From assembly GCA_963710315.1 (NCBI GenBank), contig CAVPZW010000001.1, positions 124,001-188,000 of the forward strand: a DNA stretch of 64,000 bases. The letters run 5' to 3'. Shown here in pieces: positions 7,598-15,881 of the stretch (its first letter is position 1; every line of letters starts with the position of its first letter). The position numbers were made by a program, and so were the translations under genes. The notes under the pieces were generated by a model. That model had not been told where the DNA came from. It ran no database searches and saw only the letters and a program-made list of their open reading frames with translations. This stretch comes from Palsa-360 sp963710315. Lineage in GTDB: Bacteria; Acidobacteriota; Terriglobia; Acidiferrales; UBA7541.

Positions 7598-10006
7598 CTA
7601 CGGTTCGCCCGGCAAGGGTCCAAACTCAGGCGGAGGGACTCGGCGTTTGGACGCCGCTTCGTAGGCCGAGGCGATCTTCAAAATGGTATCTTCCTTTCCT
7701 GGCTCCGCTCGAAAGACCAGCGAGAAGGGCAGGCCGGGCGCAGGCAGCGTTGTGGGCGTGTTGTTGTTGGTCGGAATGTATCGCTTCTTATCGGCGCTTA
7801 ATACAAAGACGGGATCGTAAACCGTTCGCACATATCCGGCGGGAATGAGGACTTCGGTGACGCCGGAGAAAGGCCCCATGCGGAGTTCGCCGCGAATGTC
7901 GTCGGGCGGCTCCGGCTGACCGGCCAAGCCTATTTTTCCTGGCGGAAGCGAATAATGCAGACGCACAACGGCGTCGAGGTGGTTCTCCATGATCACTTTC
8001 ATTTCCACTCGCCGCAGCAGCTCTCGCATCATAATGTGCTCGTCGATTCCCTGCCGGTCTCCCAGCCCGTTTCGCATATCGTCCATCTCTTCCCAATTTT
8101 TGAATGCCGCGCGTTGATCGTCGCCCCAGAATTTTGACCGCGCATTGAGCGTGGGGAAATCGACCAACGTTTCGATGAATCCGCGCGCTTTCCAATCGGC
8201 CGCCCGCCGCAGAGCGTATTGATTAAATTCCAGCGTAAACGCGTTGGATTCGACTACCTCCTCGATGGCGCGAATATTCAGGTGCTTGGGGACGGGCACT
8301 CTTCCCTCCGCCAAATCGAGGAAGTAATCGATCGGTTTCATGGTGCCGGTTCCAAGCGTCTTGCCCGGCGCAAACTCCGTGGGCTTGATTTTCGCGGCGA
8401 ACTCGGGAAATTGCGGCTCGCCGTTGCGCCCCAGGCGATACAGAATGTCTGGAAAAAATACCGGGACAAGTTGCGCCAAAGCCTGGGTGTAGGAAGTTGA
8501 CATGTTTTCGATGCTGGGATCGTGCGGCCAGAGCGGATCGACGGACTCGACCAGCGTGGCTCCCAGATAGTCGCCCAGAATGGCCTTGATTTCCTTGGCC
8601 GCCGCCTGCGAAATCGGTTCGTCGGCCTTGATGCCCGGGAACGTCAGCATCGATTCGCGGACAATCCCGATGCGCATTCCGCGCAGCGAGCCTTTTGTGC
8701 CGGGCGAGACGGCGCTGTTGGCGTAGGGCTTATCCAAAACGCTCGATCTGGGAACTGTGGTGAAGATGTCGCGCGAATCGTAGTATCCGTTGGCCGGGTC
8801 CTTGAGCGCATCCAACACTTTTGCTGCGTCTTTCACCGTGCGGCACATGACACCCGCGCGATCCAGATAAATGTCCGCGCCGATCGCGCCGCCCAAAAAA
8901 GAAATGAGCGACTTGTGCGGCAGGATCAGCGCCACGGCGTTGTGATTGGAAGGGCCGCGGCAAGACATGCTGGTCTCTTCGCAGATGCTGCAAGTGGTAA
9001 GGTTTGCGCTCACCGAAACTCCGGAACCGGAGCTGGAGCCCAGGGATGCCGCGCGCGTGGTGTCATACGCGTCGCTTGGATTTCCCGACCAGGTGCTGCG
9101 CTGATAACCCTGCGTGGAGACAAATACTTTTGTGGGCCTGTTCACGCCTCGCTCCGGGCCCGCGCCGCCGCGCACGGCGGGCACAGGACGCCCGTTATAT
9201 TCCGTGTTCGCGGTTTTGGCGTAGATGATGGCGCCCTTTTGGCGGAGCTGCGCCACCAGCGTGTGGTCCCGCGCCGGGAAATCGATATCGTAGTTGGCAT
9301 CGCCGCCGCCCGTGCTGCGCATGTCTTTGGTGTCATACGAGTCTTTGAATGTGAATGCCACGCAGTACATGGGCATCTTGGCCAGGTCGGGATTCCTGCC
9401 GTATTGCGCATCGAGTTCGGCCGCGCGTTCCAGCGCATCCGGCTGCTTGCGGAATTCCTCGCACACGGCCGGCGAACCGGGCGGCAGCGGCCCGTCGGAC
9501 GGACGCCGGTCGCGATCGCCCTTGCAGGTCACCGAACGTTCACCGCGAATATTGAGCGTGCCGAGCGCGTTGAGCTGACCCGCGTTGGGAATGCCAATGG
9601 TCATGCCGAACTGCTGCTGCACGGTCGGATCGGACGCGGTCGCTTCCATCCTGCCAAACTCAATCGGCGGTCCGGCATACTGATCGAAATTTGGTAGCAA
9701 CGTAGATATGGCGATTGTCTCGGTAGGAAATTTGAGCGCTGAACCTGCGCGAACTACGCCGGGCGCTTGCGGGATCGCCGCTCCATCCTTCGTGACCAGC
9801 ATGTCGCTGACGCCGTTATAGGCTTTGGCTCGATTGATGTAGAGCTGGACTAATCCTTTGCAGGTGATCTGGCCATTTCGGATGGCTCGATGGATGTCGT
9901 CAATCGTCGCTTCCTGAAGATGAAAACGAGACTGCTGCGCCTGAGCCGATGCAACCGATGCCAGTATCGAGGCAAGCAGGAAAAACGCTCTTCTTGAACT
10001 AAACAT
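7598..10006 (-). CDS. Secreted amidase-signature family hydrolase (large form)
   Basis: 802 aa, start ATG (complement of 10004-10006) preceded by GGAGG. A signal peptide is visible (SSRRAFFLLASILASVASAQ), so the enzyme is exported. The amidase-signature core has the catalytic Lys in VAFTFKDSYDTKDMRSTGG, the cis-Ser region SLGSSSGSGVSVSANL, and the nucleophile Ser in EETSMSCRGPSNH, equivalent to GGSIRxP of GatA and fatty-acid amide hydrolases. So the Ser-Ser-Lys triad is present. The protein is 300 residues longer than typical amidases, with an extra N-terminal region (about 60-220) and a long C-terminal lobe ending VPPPEFGPLPGEP. The substrate cannot be told from the sequence; export argues against a GatA role in tRNA amidation. 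It is a single gene with repeats on both sides. Confidence 0.85.
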   Translation of the reverse strand: MFSSRRAFFLLASILASVASAQAQQSRFHLQEATIDDIHRAIRNGQITCKGLVQLYINRAKAYNGVSDMLVTKDGAAIPQAPGVVRAGSALKFPTETIAISTLLPNFDQYAGPPIEFGRMEATASDPTVQQQFGMTIGIPNAGQLNALGTLNIRGERSVTCKGDRDRRPSDGPLPPGSPAVCEEFRKQPDALERAAELDAQYGRNPDLAKMPMYCVAFTFKDSYDTKDMRSTGGGDANYDIDFPARDHTLVAQLRQKGAIIYAKTANTEYNGRPVPAVRGGAGPERGVNRPTKVFVSTQGYQRSTWSGNPSDAYDTTRAASLGSSSGSGVSVSANLTTCSICEETSMSCRGPSNHNAVALILPHKSLISFLGGAIGADIYLDRAGVMCRTVKDAAKVLDALKDPANGYYDSRDIFTTVPRSSVLDKPYANSAVSPGTKGSLRGMRIGIVRESMLTFPGIKADEPISQAAAKEIKAILGDYLGATLVESVDPLWPHDPSIENMSTSYTQALAQLVPVFFPDILYRLGRNGEPQFPEFAAKIKPTEFAPGKTLGTGTMKPIDYFLDLAEGRVPVPKHLNIRAIEEVVESNAFTLEFNQYALRRAADWKARGFIETLVDFPTLNARSKFWGDDQRAAFKNWEEMDDMRNGLGDRQGIDEHIMMRELLRRVEMKVIMENHLDAVVRLHYSLPPGKIGLAGQPEPPDDIRGELRMGPFSGVTEVLIPAGYVRTVYDPVFVLSADKKRYIPTNNNTPTTLPAPGLPFSLVFRAEPGKEDTILKIASAYEAASKRRVPPPEFGPLPGEP

Positions 10007-10326
10007 GGTCCTCCGGAACTTCCGTTGGATTTGTTTTTTCGATGCGGATGTAATTTAACCCCTGCCCTGCCATGCGATAGTCCAATAACTCTGGCCGGCC
10101 CATCCCGATCTTTTGCATGACAGCGAATCTGGCCAGGCCATGCTCGCGCATTTGCAAATCACTTTCGAACGGAAGGATTCCGCGAACGTAACATAAATGC
10201 AACTAATTTGTTATCTGAGATTTTTCCTCCGAGATTTTTGCTTGGCGGGATTCCCAGTCAGCGGAAAAAATCCAAAAACCGTTTGTCATTCCAAACGGGA
10301 CGCAATCAACCTTGCAGATCCCTATT

Positions 10327-10606
10327 TGTGCGGTGTGCGGTGTGCGGTGTGCGGTGTGCGGTGTGCGGTGTGCGGTGTGCGGTGTGCGGTGTGCGGTGTG
10401 CGGTGTGCGGTGTGCGGTGTGCGGTGTGCGGTGTGCGGTGTGCGGTGTGCGGTGTGCGGTGTGCGGTGTGCGGTGTGCGGTGTGCGGTGTGCGGTGTGCG
10501 GTGTGCGGTGTGCGGTGTGCGGTGTGCGGTGTGCGGTGTGCGGTGTGCGGTGTGCGGTGTGCGGTGTGCGGTGTGCGGTGTGCGGTGTGCGGTGTGCGGT
10601 GTGCGG
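10327..10606. repeat. Perfect 40-copy tandem repeat of a 7-bp unit (TGTGCGG)
   Basis: 280 bp of uninterrupted TGTGCGG units, exactly 40 copies as displayed. All six frames are open because 7 is not a multiple of 3; the frames spell a 7-residue period (CGVRCAV or HRTPHTA) and are artefacts. It sits between the amidase gene and the REP/RAYT block. Such a pure array is a likely length-variable minisatellite and is prone to assembly compression, so the copy number is uncertain. Confidence 0.95.
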
Positions 10607-10628
10607 GGCCGTGTTCTTCTTGGGTCAA

Positions 10629-10712
10629 AAGTCCCGGAGGGACGGCACATCGTAGCCCACCACGTAAGTGGTGGGAGCGCATCAGAAACACGAAAGAGTC
10701 CCGGAGGGACGA
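10629..10712. repeat. REP block upstream of RAYT (GTAG foot, CCCACCAC stem)
   Basis: Contains gtcccggagggacg, then GTAG with stem CCCACCAC, loop GTAA and stem GTGGTGGG (10653-10676), then a second gtcccggagggacg at about 10697-10711. The same unit recurs at 11349-11400 on the other side of the RAYT gene. Confidence 0.85.
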
Positions 10713-10843
10713 CACACTCTCTTCGTACTATTCCCCTCCTTTTTCACAACTATTCCCGTACGCTCTTACTGTTCTCTTTCCATCCTCTTCGCGCACTCTT
10801 CCCGCAATTTCCGCGCAGATCTTGCATCCCACCGCGAATTCCG

Positions 10844-11287
10844 CTAACCCATCGCATATTTCGGATCGTATTCAACGCCATGCTTTTTGAGGAGCGTCCG
10901 AAACTCCTCCTCGAAACTGAATTTGCGATGATGCGCCTCTTGCCCGCGAATATACTCCGCAACCTGATCGAGATTCGACGAACTCACGCTGAACGCTCCA
11001 TACCCTTCCTGCCATGCGAATTTAATTCCCTGTTCGCCCATCCATTTCGACGAATTTGATTTTATGTGTTGCACGGCTTTCGCCAGGGCAATCTTGGGCG
11101 AAAGATGAAACAAAATGTGGACGTGGTCTTCCGTCCCGCCAATCGCCACCGCAATCATTTCGTATTTTTTGCAAATCCCCGCGATGTAGGCCCACAAGAG
11201 CGGCTGCAATTCCTTCGAAATAATATTGCGCCGCTCCTTGCTGCTGAAAATCAAATGAATGTGGTTTCGCGAATACGAATGGGCCAT
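10844..11287 (-). CDS. REP-associated tyrosine transposase (RAYT, IS200/IS605 Y1 family)
   Basis: 147 aa, full length for a Y1 transposase. The HUH metal-binding motif is HVH in GGTEDHVHILFHL and the catalytic tyrosine lies in VAEYIRGQEAHH, the typical YIxxQ helix. The start is MAHSYSRNHIHLIFSSKERR. By family, these enzymes are single-strand endonuclease/ligases that act on hairpins with a GTAG foot, do not form ordinary insertion sequences, and are thought to spread REPs. Here GTAG hairpins lie on both sides (10653-10676, 11361-11384, and an inverted relative at about 11493-11517), and many more are scattered through the window. It could alternatively be called an IS200-like TnpA, but no left/right IS ends or TnpB are seen. 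The frame is intact. Confidence 0.88.
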   Translation of the reverse strand: MAHSYSRNHIHLIFSSKERRNIISKELQPLLWAYIAGICKKYEMIAVAIGGTEDHVHILFHLSPKIALAKAVQHIKSNSSKWMGEQGIKFAWQEGYGAFSVSSSNLDQVAEYIRGQEAHHRKFSFEEEFRTLLKKHGVEYDPKYAMG

Positions 11288-11348
11288 TGTGCCGCCCCTC
11301 CGACACGGAACGTGTCAACCCCACGGCGCCCCATCCTACCGCACTCTC

Positions 11349-11542
11349 AGTCCCGGAGGGACGGCATATCGTAGCCCACCACGTAAGTGGTGGGAGCGCA
11401 GCGCTCGACAAATAAAAGCCCCGGAGGGGCGACACAGCTGGTAGGCCAAGTGTGCCGCCCCTACGGGGCTTTTTCCTGCCACACTCCACGTTCCCACCGT
11501 TTCACACGGTAGGCTACGATATGCCGTCCCTCCGGGGCTCCC
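11349..11542. repeat. REP cluster downstream of RAYT start: three palindromic units
   Basis: Unit 1 (11349-11400) repeats the 10631-10680 sequence almost exactly, including GTAG-CCCACCAC-GTAA-GTGGTGGG. Unit 2 (about 11415-11473) is a long inverted repeat: agccccggaggggcgaca pairs with tgtgccgcccctacggggct. Unit 3 (about 11493-11542) is in the opposite orientation (gccgtccctccggggc) and contains CTAC next to a ccaccgt/acggtag hairpin. Units on both sides of a RAYT gene are the usual REPtron arrangement. Confidence 0.85.
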
Positions 11543-12104
11543 GACAATTCAAGAATGGGTTGTGCGGCAGAATTTTCGGGTGGTCATCAGTGTTGCGGCA
11601 AATTCCAAGACCCGGCCGGATCGAACTCCGTCCTGGTTTTCACATCCTCACCGAATCCTACTCCGCCCCAAAAAGTTCTCTTGCAGCTGAGTCAACCGGA
11701 GTTTGCCGACTTTCTTTGCACCAGTGTCGATGCCGTTTAAAGCTGGGAACAAGGCAATCGTGCCCCAAACCGATCCGCGTTGCGCCTGCTAGTTATCGCC
11801 AAGGAGCAACCGGCATTGCTTTTGCAAAGACGCGCCTAAGGCGAAAAGGAAAAACCTCCGCCCCCTTCGAAAACCCGCGAAGCAGCGGTCAGCCGGAAAT
11901 TCTAAGGCACTTCAAAGGCTTTGCCACCCGCCGAGGCCGGGCGTCCGAATCGCCCGTGCCGCACTCGCTTCGCAATAATTACGCATGTTTTTACAGCCAC
12001 ACCCGCCTACGAGCGATTTTGTTTTACCCGGGTTTTACCTTTGGGAAGACTGGCGTGCCACTTTGTAGTACGGGCGCGGGGAGTTAAGTCAGATTTCTTG
12101 AAAA
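11543..12104. other. Non-coding stretch with a degenerate argS 3'-end fragment
   Basis: No gene is supported in these 560 bp. One recognisable relic is 11641-11691, which matches argS 7272-7324 at roughly nine of ten positions with two gaps. It encodes HILTESYSAPK where argS has HILTETDPAKK. The rest shows no repeat or domain that I recognise; the open frame across 11452-12087 runs through REP sequence and lacks protein-like character. Confidence 0.55.
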
Positions 12105-12677
12105 TCAGCGATGGTTAACCGCAAAAGCCATTCTTGTTAGTTCATCGCGCATTTCCTTTGTTGCAGTACGTATACGCACGATGCAACCATAGTCATACGG
12201 CCCAGGAAAGGGCGAGTCCGTCAGGCTCTCGTTGAGTTCCACGCGTGCATCCTTGACTTTATCAAAATCAAGGGCCTCAAGCTGAATCTTACAGTGGCGC
12301 AATCCAACCTCAATGGAACGAACTGTGTTAGAAAGGTCACGCGATGCGCAGATCAGGTCAACTTGCTGTTTTGATGTCAATGTACGCCCAGTTTCGTAAT
12401 TCAGTGCTACTTTTTCGAGTGCGACCAGCGCCGCCTTCGCTTCACCCACAATACCGAGTAACAGGTCAGTGTCCGCCCGTTTGTCAGAATACCGCTTTGA
12501 GAAGGCGTACTCTATTAGCCCGCCGACCGCAAGAAAAACGATCGCATCGGCCGCGCTTCCGAAGTCAAAACTATACTGGATTTTAGACTTAACCGTGCAA
12601 AATAAGAGGACCAGACCAAGCAGGCCAGCCGCTATGAGAACAATCACAATGAAGGGTATAGCCCAACCCTTCTTCAT
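12105..12677 (-). CDS. Two-TM membrane protein of unknown function, third gene of an accessory module
   Basis: 190 aa. Two hydrophobic segments open the protein: about residues 6-27 (IPFIVIVLIAAGLLGLVLLF) and about 44-58 (ADAIVFLAVGGLIEY). A soluble, charged, probably helical C-terminal domain follows (EAKAALVALEKVALNYETG, RDLSNTVRSIEVGLRHCKIQ). I recognise no family. Its ATG overlaps the TGA of the upstream DUF4325 gene (ATGA at 12674-12677), so the two are translationally coupled, and the DUF4325 gene is in turn coupled to the GHKL-like gene. It could be the membrane-located output of the module; that is inference. The codons are more A/T-rich than in neighbouring housekeeping genes, suggesting acquisition. 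Confidence 0.7.
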   Translation of the reverse strand: MKKGWAIPFIVIVLIAAGLLGLVLLFCTVKSKIQYSFDFGSAADAIVFLAVGGLIEYAFSKRYSDKRADTDLLLGIVGEAKAALVALEKVALNYETGRTLTSKQQVDLICASRDLSNTVRSIEVGLRHCKIQLEALDFDKVKDARVELNESLTDSPFPGPYDYGCIVRIRTATKEMRDELTRMAFAVNHR

Positions 12678-13015
12678 CTGGAACCATCTACCGCTGCGCG
12701 AATGTACTTTCGAATTTGCTCTTCAAGATAGGGTTCGTCGTTGCAAGAAACTTCAAGGGTCTGTTCCACCGCCTCACGGCCAAACGCACGAGCAAGCCCC
12801 CCGAACGCCTCTTCAAGAAAGGATGTCGGGTATCCTATTGCCCCATCAAGATTGATATACAATTTCGCTTTAGCTTCTCTCGCAGCGATAAATCGTGGAC
12901 GAAGGAAGCTGGCAAGAAATTCCTCTCCTGAATGGTCCCCTTCCGAACGCTTACGCGGCCCCGGTGTATCCGTAAATTCCTTTGCAATGTTTATTTCTAT
13001 TCGTTCGGCTATCAT
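12674..13015 (-). CDS. STAS-like DUF4325 protein
   Basis: 113 aa from the ATG that overlaps the upstream TGA (ATGA at 13012-13015). The sequence shows the pattern I associate with DUF4325: IAKEFTDTPGPRKRSEGDHS, then GEEFLASFLRPRF, then LYINLDGAIGYPTSFLEEAF and GGLARAFG. STAS-like proteins fold like anti-anti-sigma factors and typically partner with GHKL ATPases, and here such an ATPase is encoded directly upstream. A regulatory switch (ATPase binding or phosphorylating the STAS-like protein) is a reasonable inference but not shown. The conserved Ser of SFLEEAF is a candidate regulatory residue. The alternative start (GTG/ATG up to 13030) adds five residues and is less likely. Confidence 0.75.
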   Translation of the reverse strand: MIAERIEINIAKEFTDTPGPRKRSEGDHSGEEFLASFLRPRFIAAREAKAKLYINLDGAIGYPTSFLEEAFGGLARAFGREAVEQTLEVSCNDEPYLEEQIRKYIRAAVDGSR

Positions 13016-14043
13016 GGCCCAACCTCCCAATATAATAGTGTGCCCTCAAATTCAGTCGAAATCACCTTATAAATATTCGATTCAGCGTATCCTACAGTGT
13101 TGTTAGAAATAACCACAAGATTTCTGATCCGTCCAGCGCGGCAATGATCATACATTCCAGGAAGGCCATTTCCCCTGCCCGGCACCTTGGTAGTTGATGG
13201 AATCTCTCCATGAAGCATACGCTTCAGAAGCTCCCCCCGATCGACATAGCGTAACGCAACTAAGATATTTAGCATCATGGTCAGACTATGGCTGTTAAAA
13301 ATGCCAACACCCAAATCGATAAAGGTAAAGCAAGCTCGCTGCCGATCAGCATCAAAGTATACGGATGCCCACCACCGTTCACGACTGTGTGGTGATTTTG
13401 CTGCATGGTTCCAAGTATTTAGCATCGCCTCGCAAAGGACCCCATAACTAGGTCCAGGTCGGTAACCCGTTTCCGCCATCTTGTCGATTGCGAATTGTAT
13501 GAGCTCTTTAGCCAAATATTGATCGAAGCGATCTTGAACCGTCTCACCGCTTGAGGTGCGCTTCTTTATTTTCCCCATTTGGACTGGATACTGAAAGTTT
13601 GGAGAATTTCGCACATACGTTCTGAAACCTGAGTGATTGAGCACTTTCAGAGCGACCGAATCCGTTGGTGCATTCCCTGAAATTACAGTACCGAATATTC
13701 TGGATTGGTGAATCAAAGCAAGCAGCGCTGCGATTGCCTCGGGGGTAATCTTCTTTACATCGGAAAGATTGACAAACACATTTCGTCGTTTGGCAACCCG
13801 TCGCACTTCTCGCAGGAATTCAACCATGCCCTCAGGATTCAAAATAAGCGAAAATATTTCGGGACCGTCAACTCTGGCCTGTCTGGTGAAATGCTTTCCG
13901 TGGGGTCTCCCCTGTCCGAGAAACCGGCGCTTGCGGAGTTTCTCTTTGGAGCGTGCATTCGCCTCGATTTGGGATCGCGATCTTGACGCGAGACGAGCCT
14001 TCCATTTCCGACCTACGATTAGTTTCTTCAAGGCACTCAACAA
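13012..14043 (-). CDS. STAS-like plus GHKL (histidine-kinase-type) ATPase domain protein
   Basis: 343 aa. Residues 1-50 are very basic (KLIVGRKWKARLASRSRS). About 55-150 resemble a STAS fold (NVFVNLSDVKKITPEAIAAL, then VISGNAPTDSVALKVLNHSG). The rest is an HATPase_c-like domain: N box GVLCEAMLNTWNHAA, G1 box FIDLGVGI and G2 box PGRGNGLPGM, ending with EFEGTLLYWEV. No phospho-accepting His box or receiver domain is present, so it is a cytoplasmic ATPase/kinase of the anti-sigma-factor type rather than a sensor kinase. It is the first gene of a three-gene unit with ATGA overlaps. The region 12.1-14.2 kb is visibly A/T-richer than its surroundings and abuts the REP/RAYT block, consistent with an acquired regulatory or defence module. 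The function is unknown. Confidence 0.75.
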   Translation of the reverse strand: MLSALKKLIVGRKWKARLASRSRSQIEANARSKEKLRKRRFLGQGRPHGKHFTRQARVDGPEIFSLILNPEGMVEFLREVRRVAKRRNVFVNLSDVKKITPEAIAALLALIHQSRIFGTVISGNAPTDSVALKVLNHSGFRTYVRNSPNFQYPVQMGKIKKRTSSGETVQDRFDQYLAKELIQFAIDKMAETGYRPGPSYGVLCEAMLNTWNHAAKSPHSRERWWASVYFDADRQRACFTFIDLGVGIFNSHSLTMMLNILVALRYVDRGELLKRMLHGEIPSTTKVPGRGNGLPGMYDHCRAGRIRNLVVISNNTVGYAESNIYKVISTEFEGTLLYWEVGP

Positions 14044-14251
14044 AAGATTAACTCAGTTTAGCAATAGAATAAAGTATAATCCCACTCACCCTTGGATCGA
14101 TAAATTGAACACTGAGTGCCCCGTCCTCGACGCTTTTCAAGGGCGGTTTCTGGCCTTGACGTTCAATGCCTGGAAGGACCCACCTAGCCACAAACCCGCA
14201 ATTCTTTTTGAAAGGCCCAACCACTAGCCGGGCCGTCGCCTTCTGGTGATA

Positions 14252-15766
14252 CTACTTCAGTGAACCGCCATTCCCCCCAAACTTCATCGCCAGATCCACC
14301 AGCGTGCGCACGGCCACGCCTGTGGCGCCCTTGGCGTTCCAGGGCTTTACGTCGTCCTGCCAGGCTGTGCCGGCGATGTCCAGGTGGATCCACGGGGTGT
14401 CGCCGGTAAATTCTTTTAGGAACATGGCGCCGACGGTGGCGCCGCCGCCTTTGCCGCTGCCTACGTTTTGCATGTCGGCGATACCGGACTTGATCATTTC
14501 GCGGTAGTCGTCGTCGAGGGGCAGGGGCCACATTTTTTCGCCGGCGGCCTTGGCGCTGGCCAGGAGCTGATCGGTGAAGGGCTGGTCGGAGCCGAAGACG
14601 CCCGAGTTCACGTTGGAGAGGGCGACGACCACAGCGCCGGTGAGCGTGGCGGCGTCCACCAGGTGCGTGCAGCCCAGTTGCTTGGCGTAGGTGATGCCGT
14701 CGGCCAGGACCAGGCGGCCCTCGGCGTCCGTGTTGATGACCTCGATGGATTTTCCGGCCATGGAAAATTGCACGTCGCCGGGCTTTTGCGCGCGTCCGCC
14801 GGGCATGTTTTCAGACGAAGGAATGACAGCGATCACCTTGCACTGCGGCTTCAACGCGGCGATGGCGCGCATCACGCCGATCATGGCCGCGCCACCGCAC
14901 ATGTCGTACTTCATTTTCTCCATGTCGCTCGCGGGCTTGATGGAAATTCCGCCGGTGTCAAAGGTGATGGCTTTCCCTATCAGACCCAGGACCGGCGCCC
15001 CTTCTTTTACTGTTGGTGGAGTGTACGTAATGATAATCATTCGCGGAGGCTCAGCGCTTCCCTGAGCCACGGACAACAGTGCGCCCATTTTCAACTCCGC
15101 AATTTTCGCTTCGTCCAGCACGTTGACGGAGAGGCCTGCCTCGCGCGCCATGGCGGCGGCGCGGTCGGCCAGCATGCGCGGCGTCAGGCGGTTGGAAGGC
15201 TCGTTGCCCAGTTCGCGCGCAAAATTTTGCGATTCGGCGATGACGCGCCCGCGCGAGAGGCCCAGGTCGGCATCGGCGCGTGCGGATTCGTCCCAGCCTG
15301 CCAGCGACGCGGAAATAATTTCGTTGCCGGGCTTTTTGTCGGTCTTGTATTTGTCGGAATCGAAATTGGCGAGGATCATGCCCTCGACGATGGCCTGCGC
15401 GGCCGCCGCGCCGCGGTCGTCTTCCCGCGCGAGGAACGCCACGCTCTTCACCTGGCGCGACTTCAGCGCACGCACCGCCGCTCCTGCCAGCCTGCGAAGC
15501 TCGAACGTCCCGAACTTGCCCTTCTTCCCTGCTCCCAGGACCAGCAGACGCTGAGCAGCGAGGCCCGCCGGGTAATACAGCAGCGTCGTTTCGAGCATCT
15601 TGCCGGTCAGCTCGCCGGACGCGGCCAGTTTCCCTAGCGCGCCTCCGGTGGCCGCATCGAGCTGGGCGAGGATGCCCTCGACGGGCTTCTCCTGCTCGAA
15701 CGCGTAGGTCACAAGCGCATCGGCCTCAATCTTTGCAAACGCGCGGGTATCCACCTTGATTTCCAT
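14252..15766 (-). CDS. pepA: Leucyl aminopeptidase (M17, cytosol aminopeptidase)
   Basis: Removes N-terminal amino acids from peptides in the cytoplasm; a hexameric di-metal enzyme by family. The start is set at MEIKVDTRAFAKIEADAL (504 aa), with a GGAAGGGAAC Shine-Dalgarno just upstream; a longer ATG at 15835 adds 23 residues without family support. Catalytic-domain motifs are intact: GKAITFDTGGISIKPASDM (metal Lys and Asp), MPGGRAQKPGDV, the signature NTDAEGRLVLADGITYA, and VDAATLTGAVVVALSN. The C-terminus is LVDLAMKFGGNGGSLK. It reads in the same direction as smpB, 115 nt downstream of it. The frame is intact. Confidence 0.96.
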   Translation of the reverse strand: MEIKVDTRAFAKIEADALVTYAFEQEKPVEGILAQLDAATGGALGKLAASGELTGKMLETTLLYYPAGLAAQRLLVLGAGKKGKFGTFELRRLAGAAVRALKSRQVKSVAFLAREDDRGAAAAQAIVEGMILANFDSDKYKTDKKPGNEIISASLAGWDESARADADLGLSRGRVIAESQNFARELGNEPSNRLTPRMLADRAAAMAREAGLSVNVLDEAKIAELKMGALLSVAQGSAEPPRMIIITYTPPTVKEGAPVLGLIGKAITFDTGGISIKPASDMEKMKYDMCGGAAMIGVMRAIAALKPQCKVIAVIPSSENMPGGRAQKPGDVQFSMAGKSIEVINTDAEGRLVLADGITYAKQLGCTHLVDAATLTGAVVVALSNVNSGVFGSDQPFTDQLLASAKAAGEKMWPLPLDDDYREMIKSGIADMQNVGSGKGGGATVGAMFLKEFTGDTPWIHLDIAGTAWQDDVKPWNAKGATGVAVRTLVDLAMKFGGNGGSLK

Positions 15767-15881
15767 AAGTTCCCTTCCGAGAATGAGATGGCGCGTCCCA
15801 GCTTCGGGCTGCGCGAAAAATTCAATTTCCTGCAATCCGTCTGTAACCTAATTCCGGTCAATTGCTAAGCGCCCGCCAGAC

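Noticed and set aside
10327..10606. Possible CRISPR array
   Set aside because: The unit is 7 bp with no spacers and there are no cas genes in the window.
10203..11059. Long open frames (up to 283 codons) in several frames across the 7-bp array
   Set aside because: A 7-bp perfect repeat keeps all frames open; translation gives a fixed 7-residue period with no flanking gene features.
10844..11287. Complete IS200/IS605 insertion sequence
   Set aside because: No TnpB and no paired IS ends; matching GTAG hairpins on both sides fit a RAYT/REP unit better.
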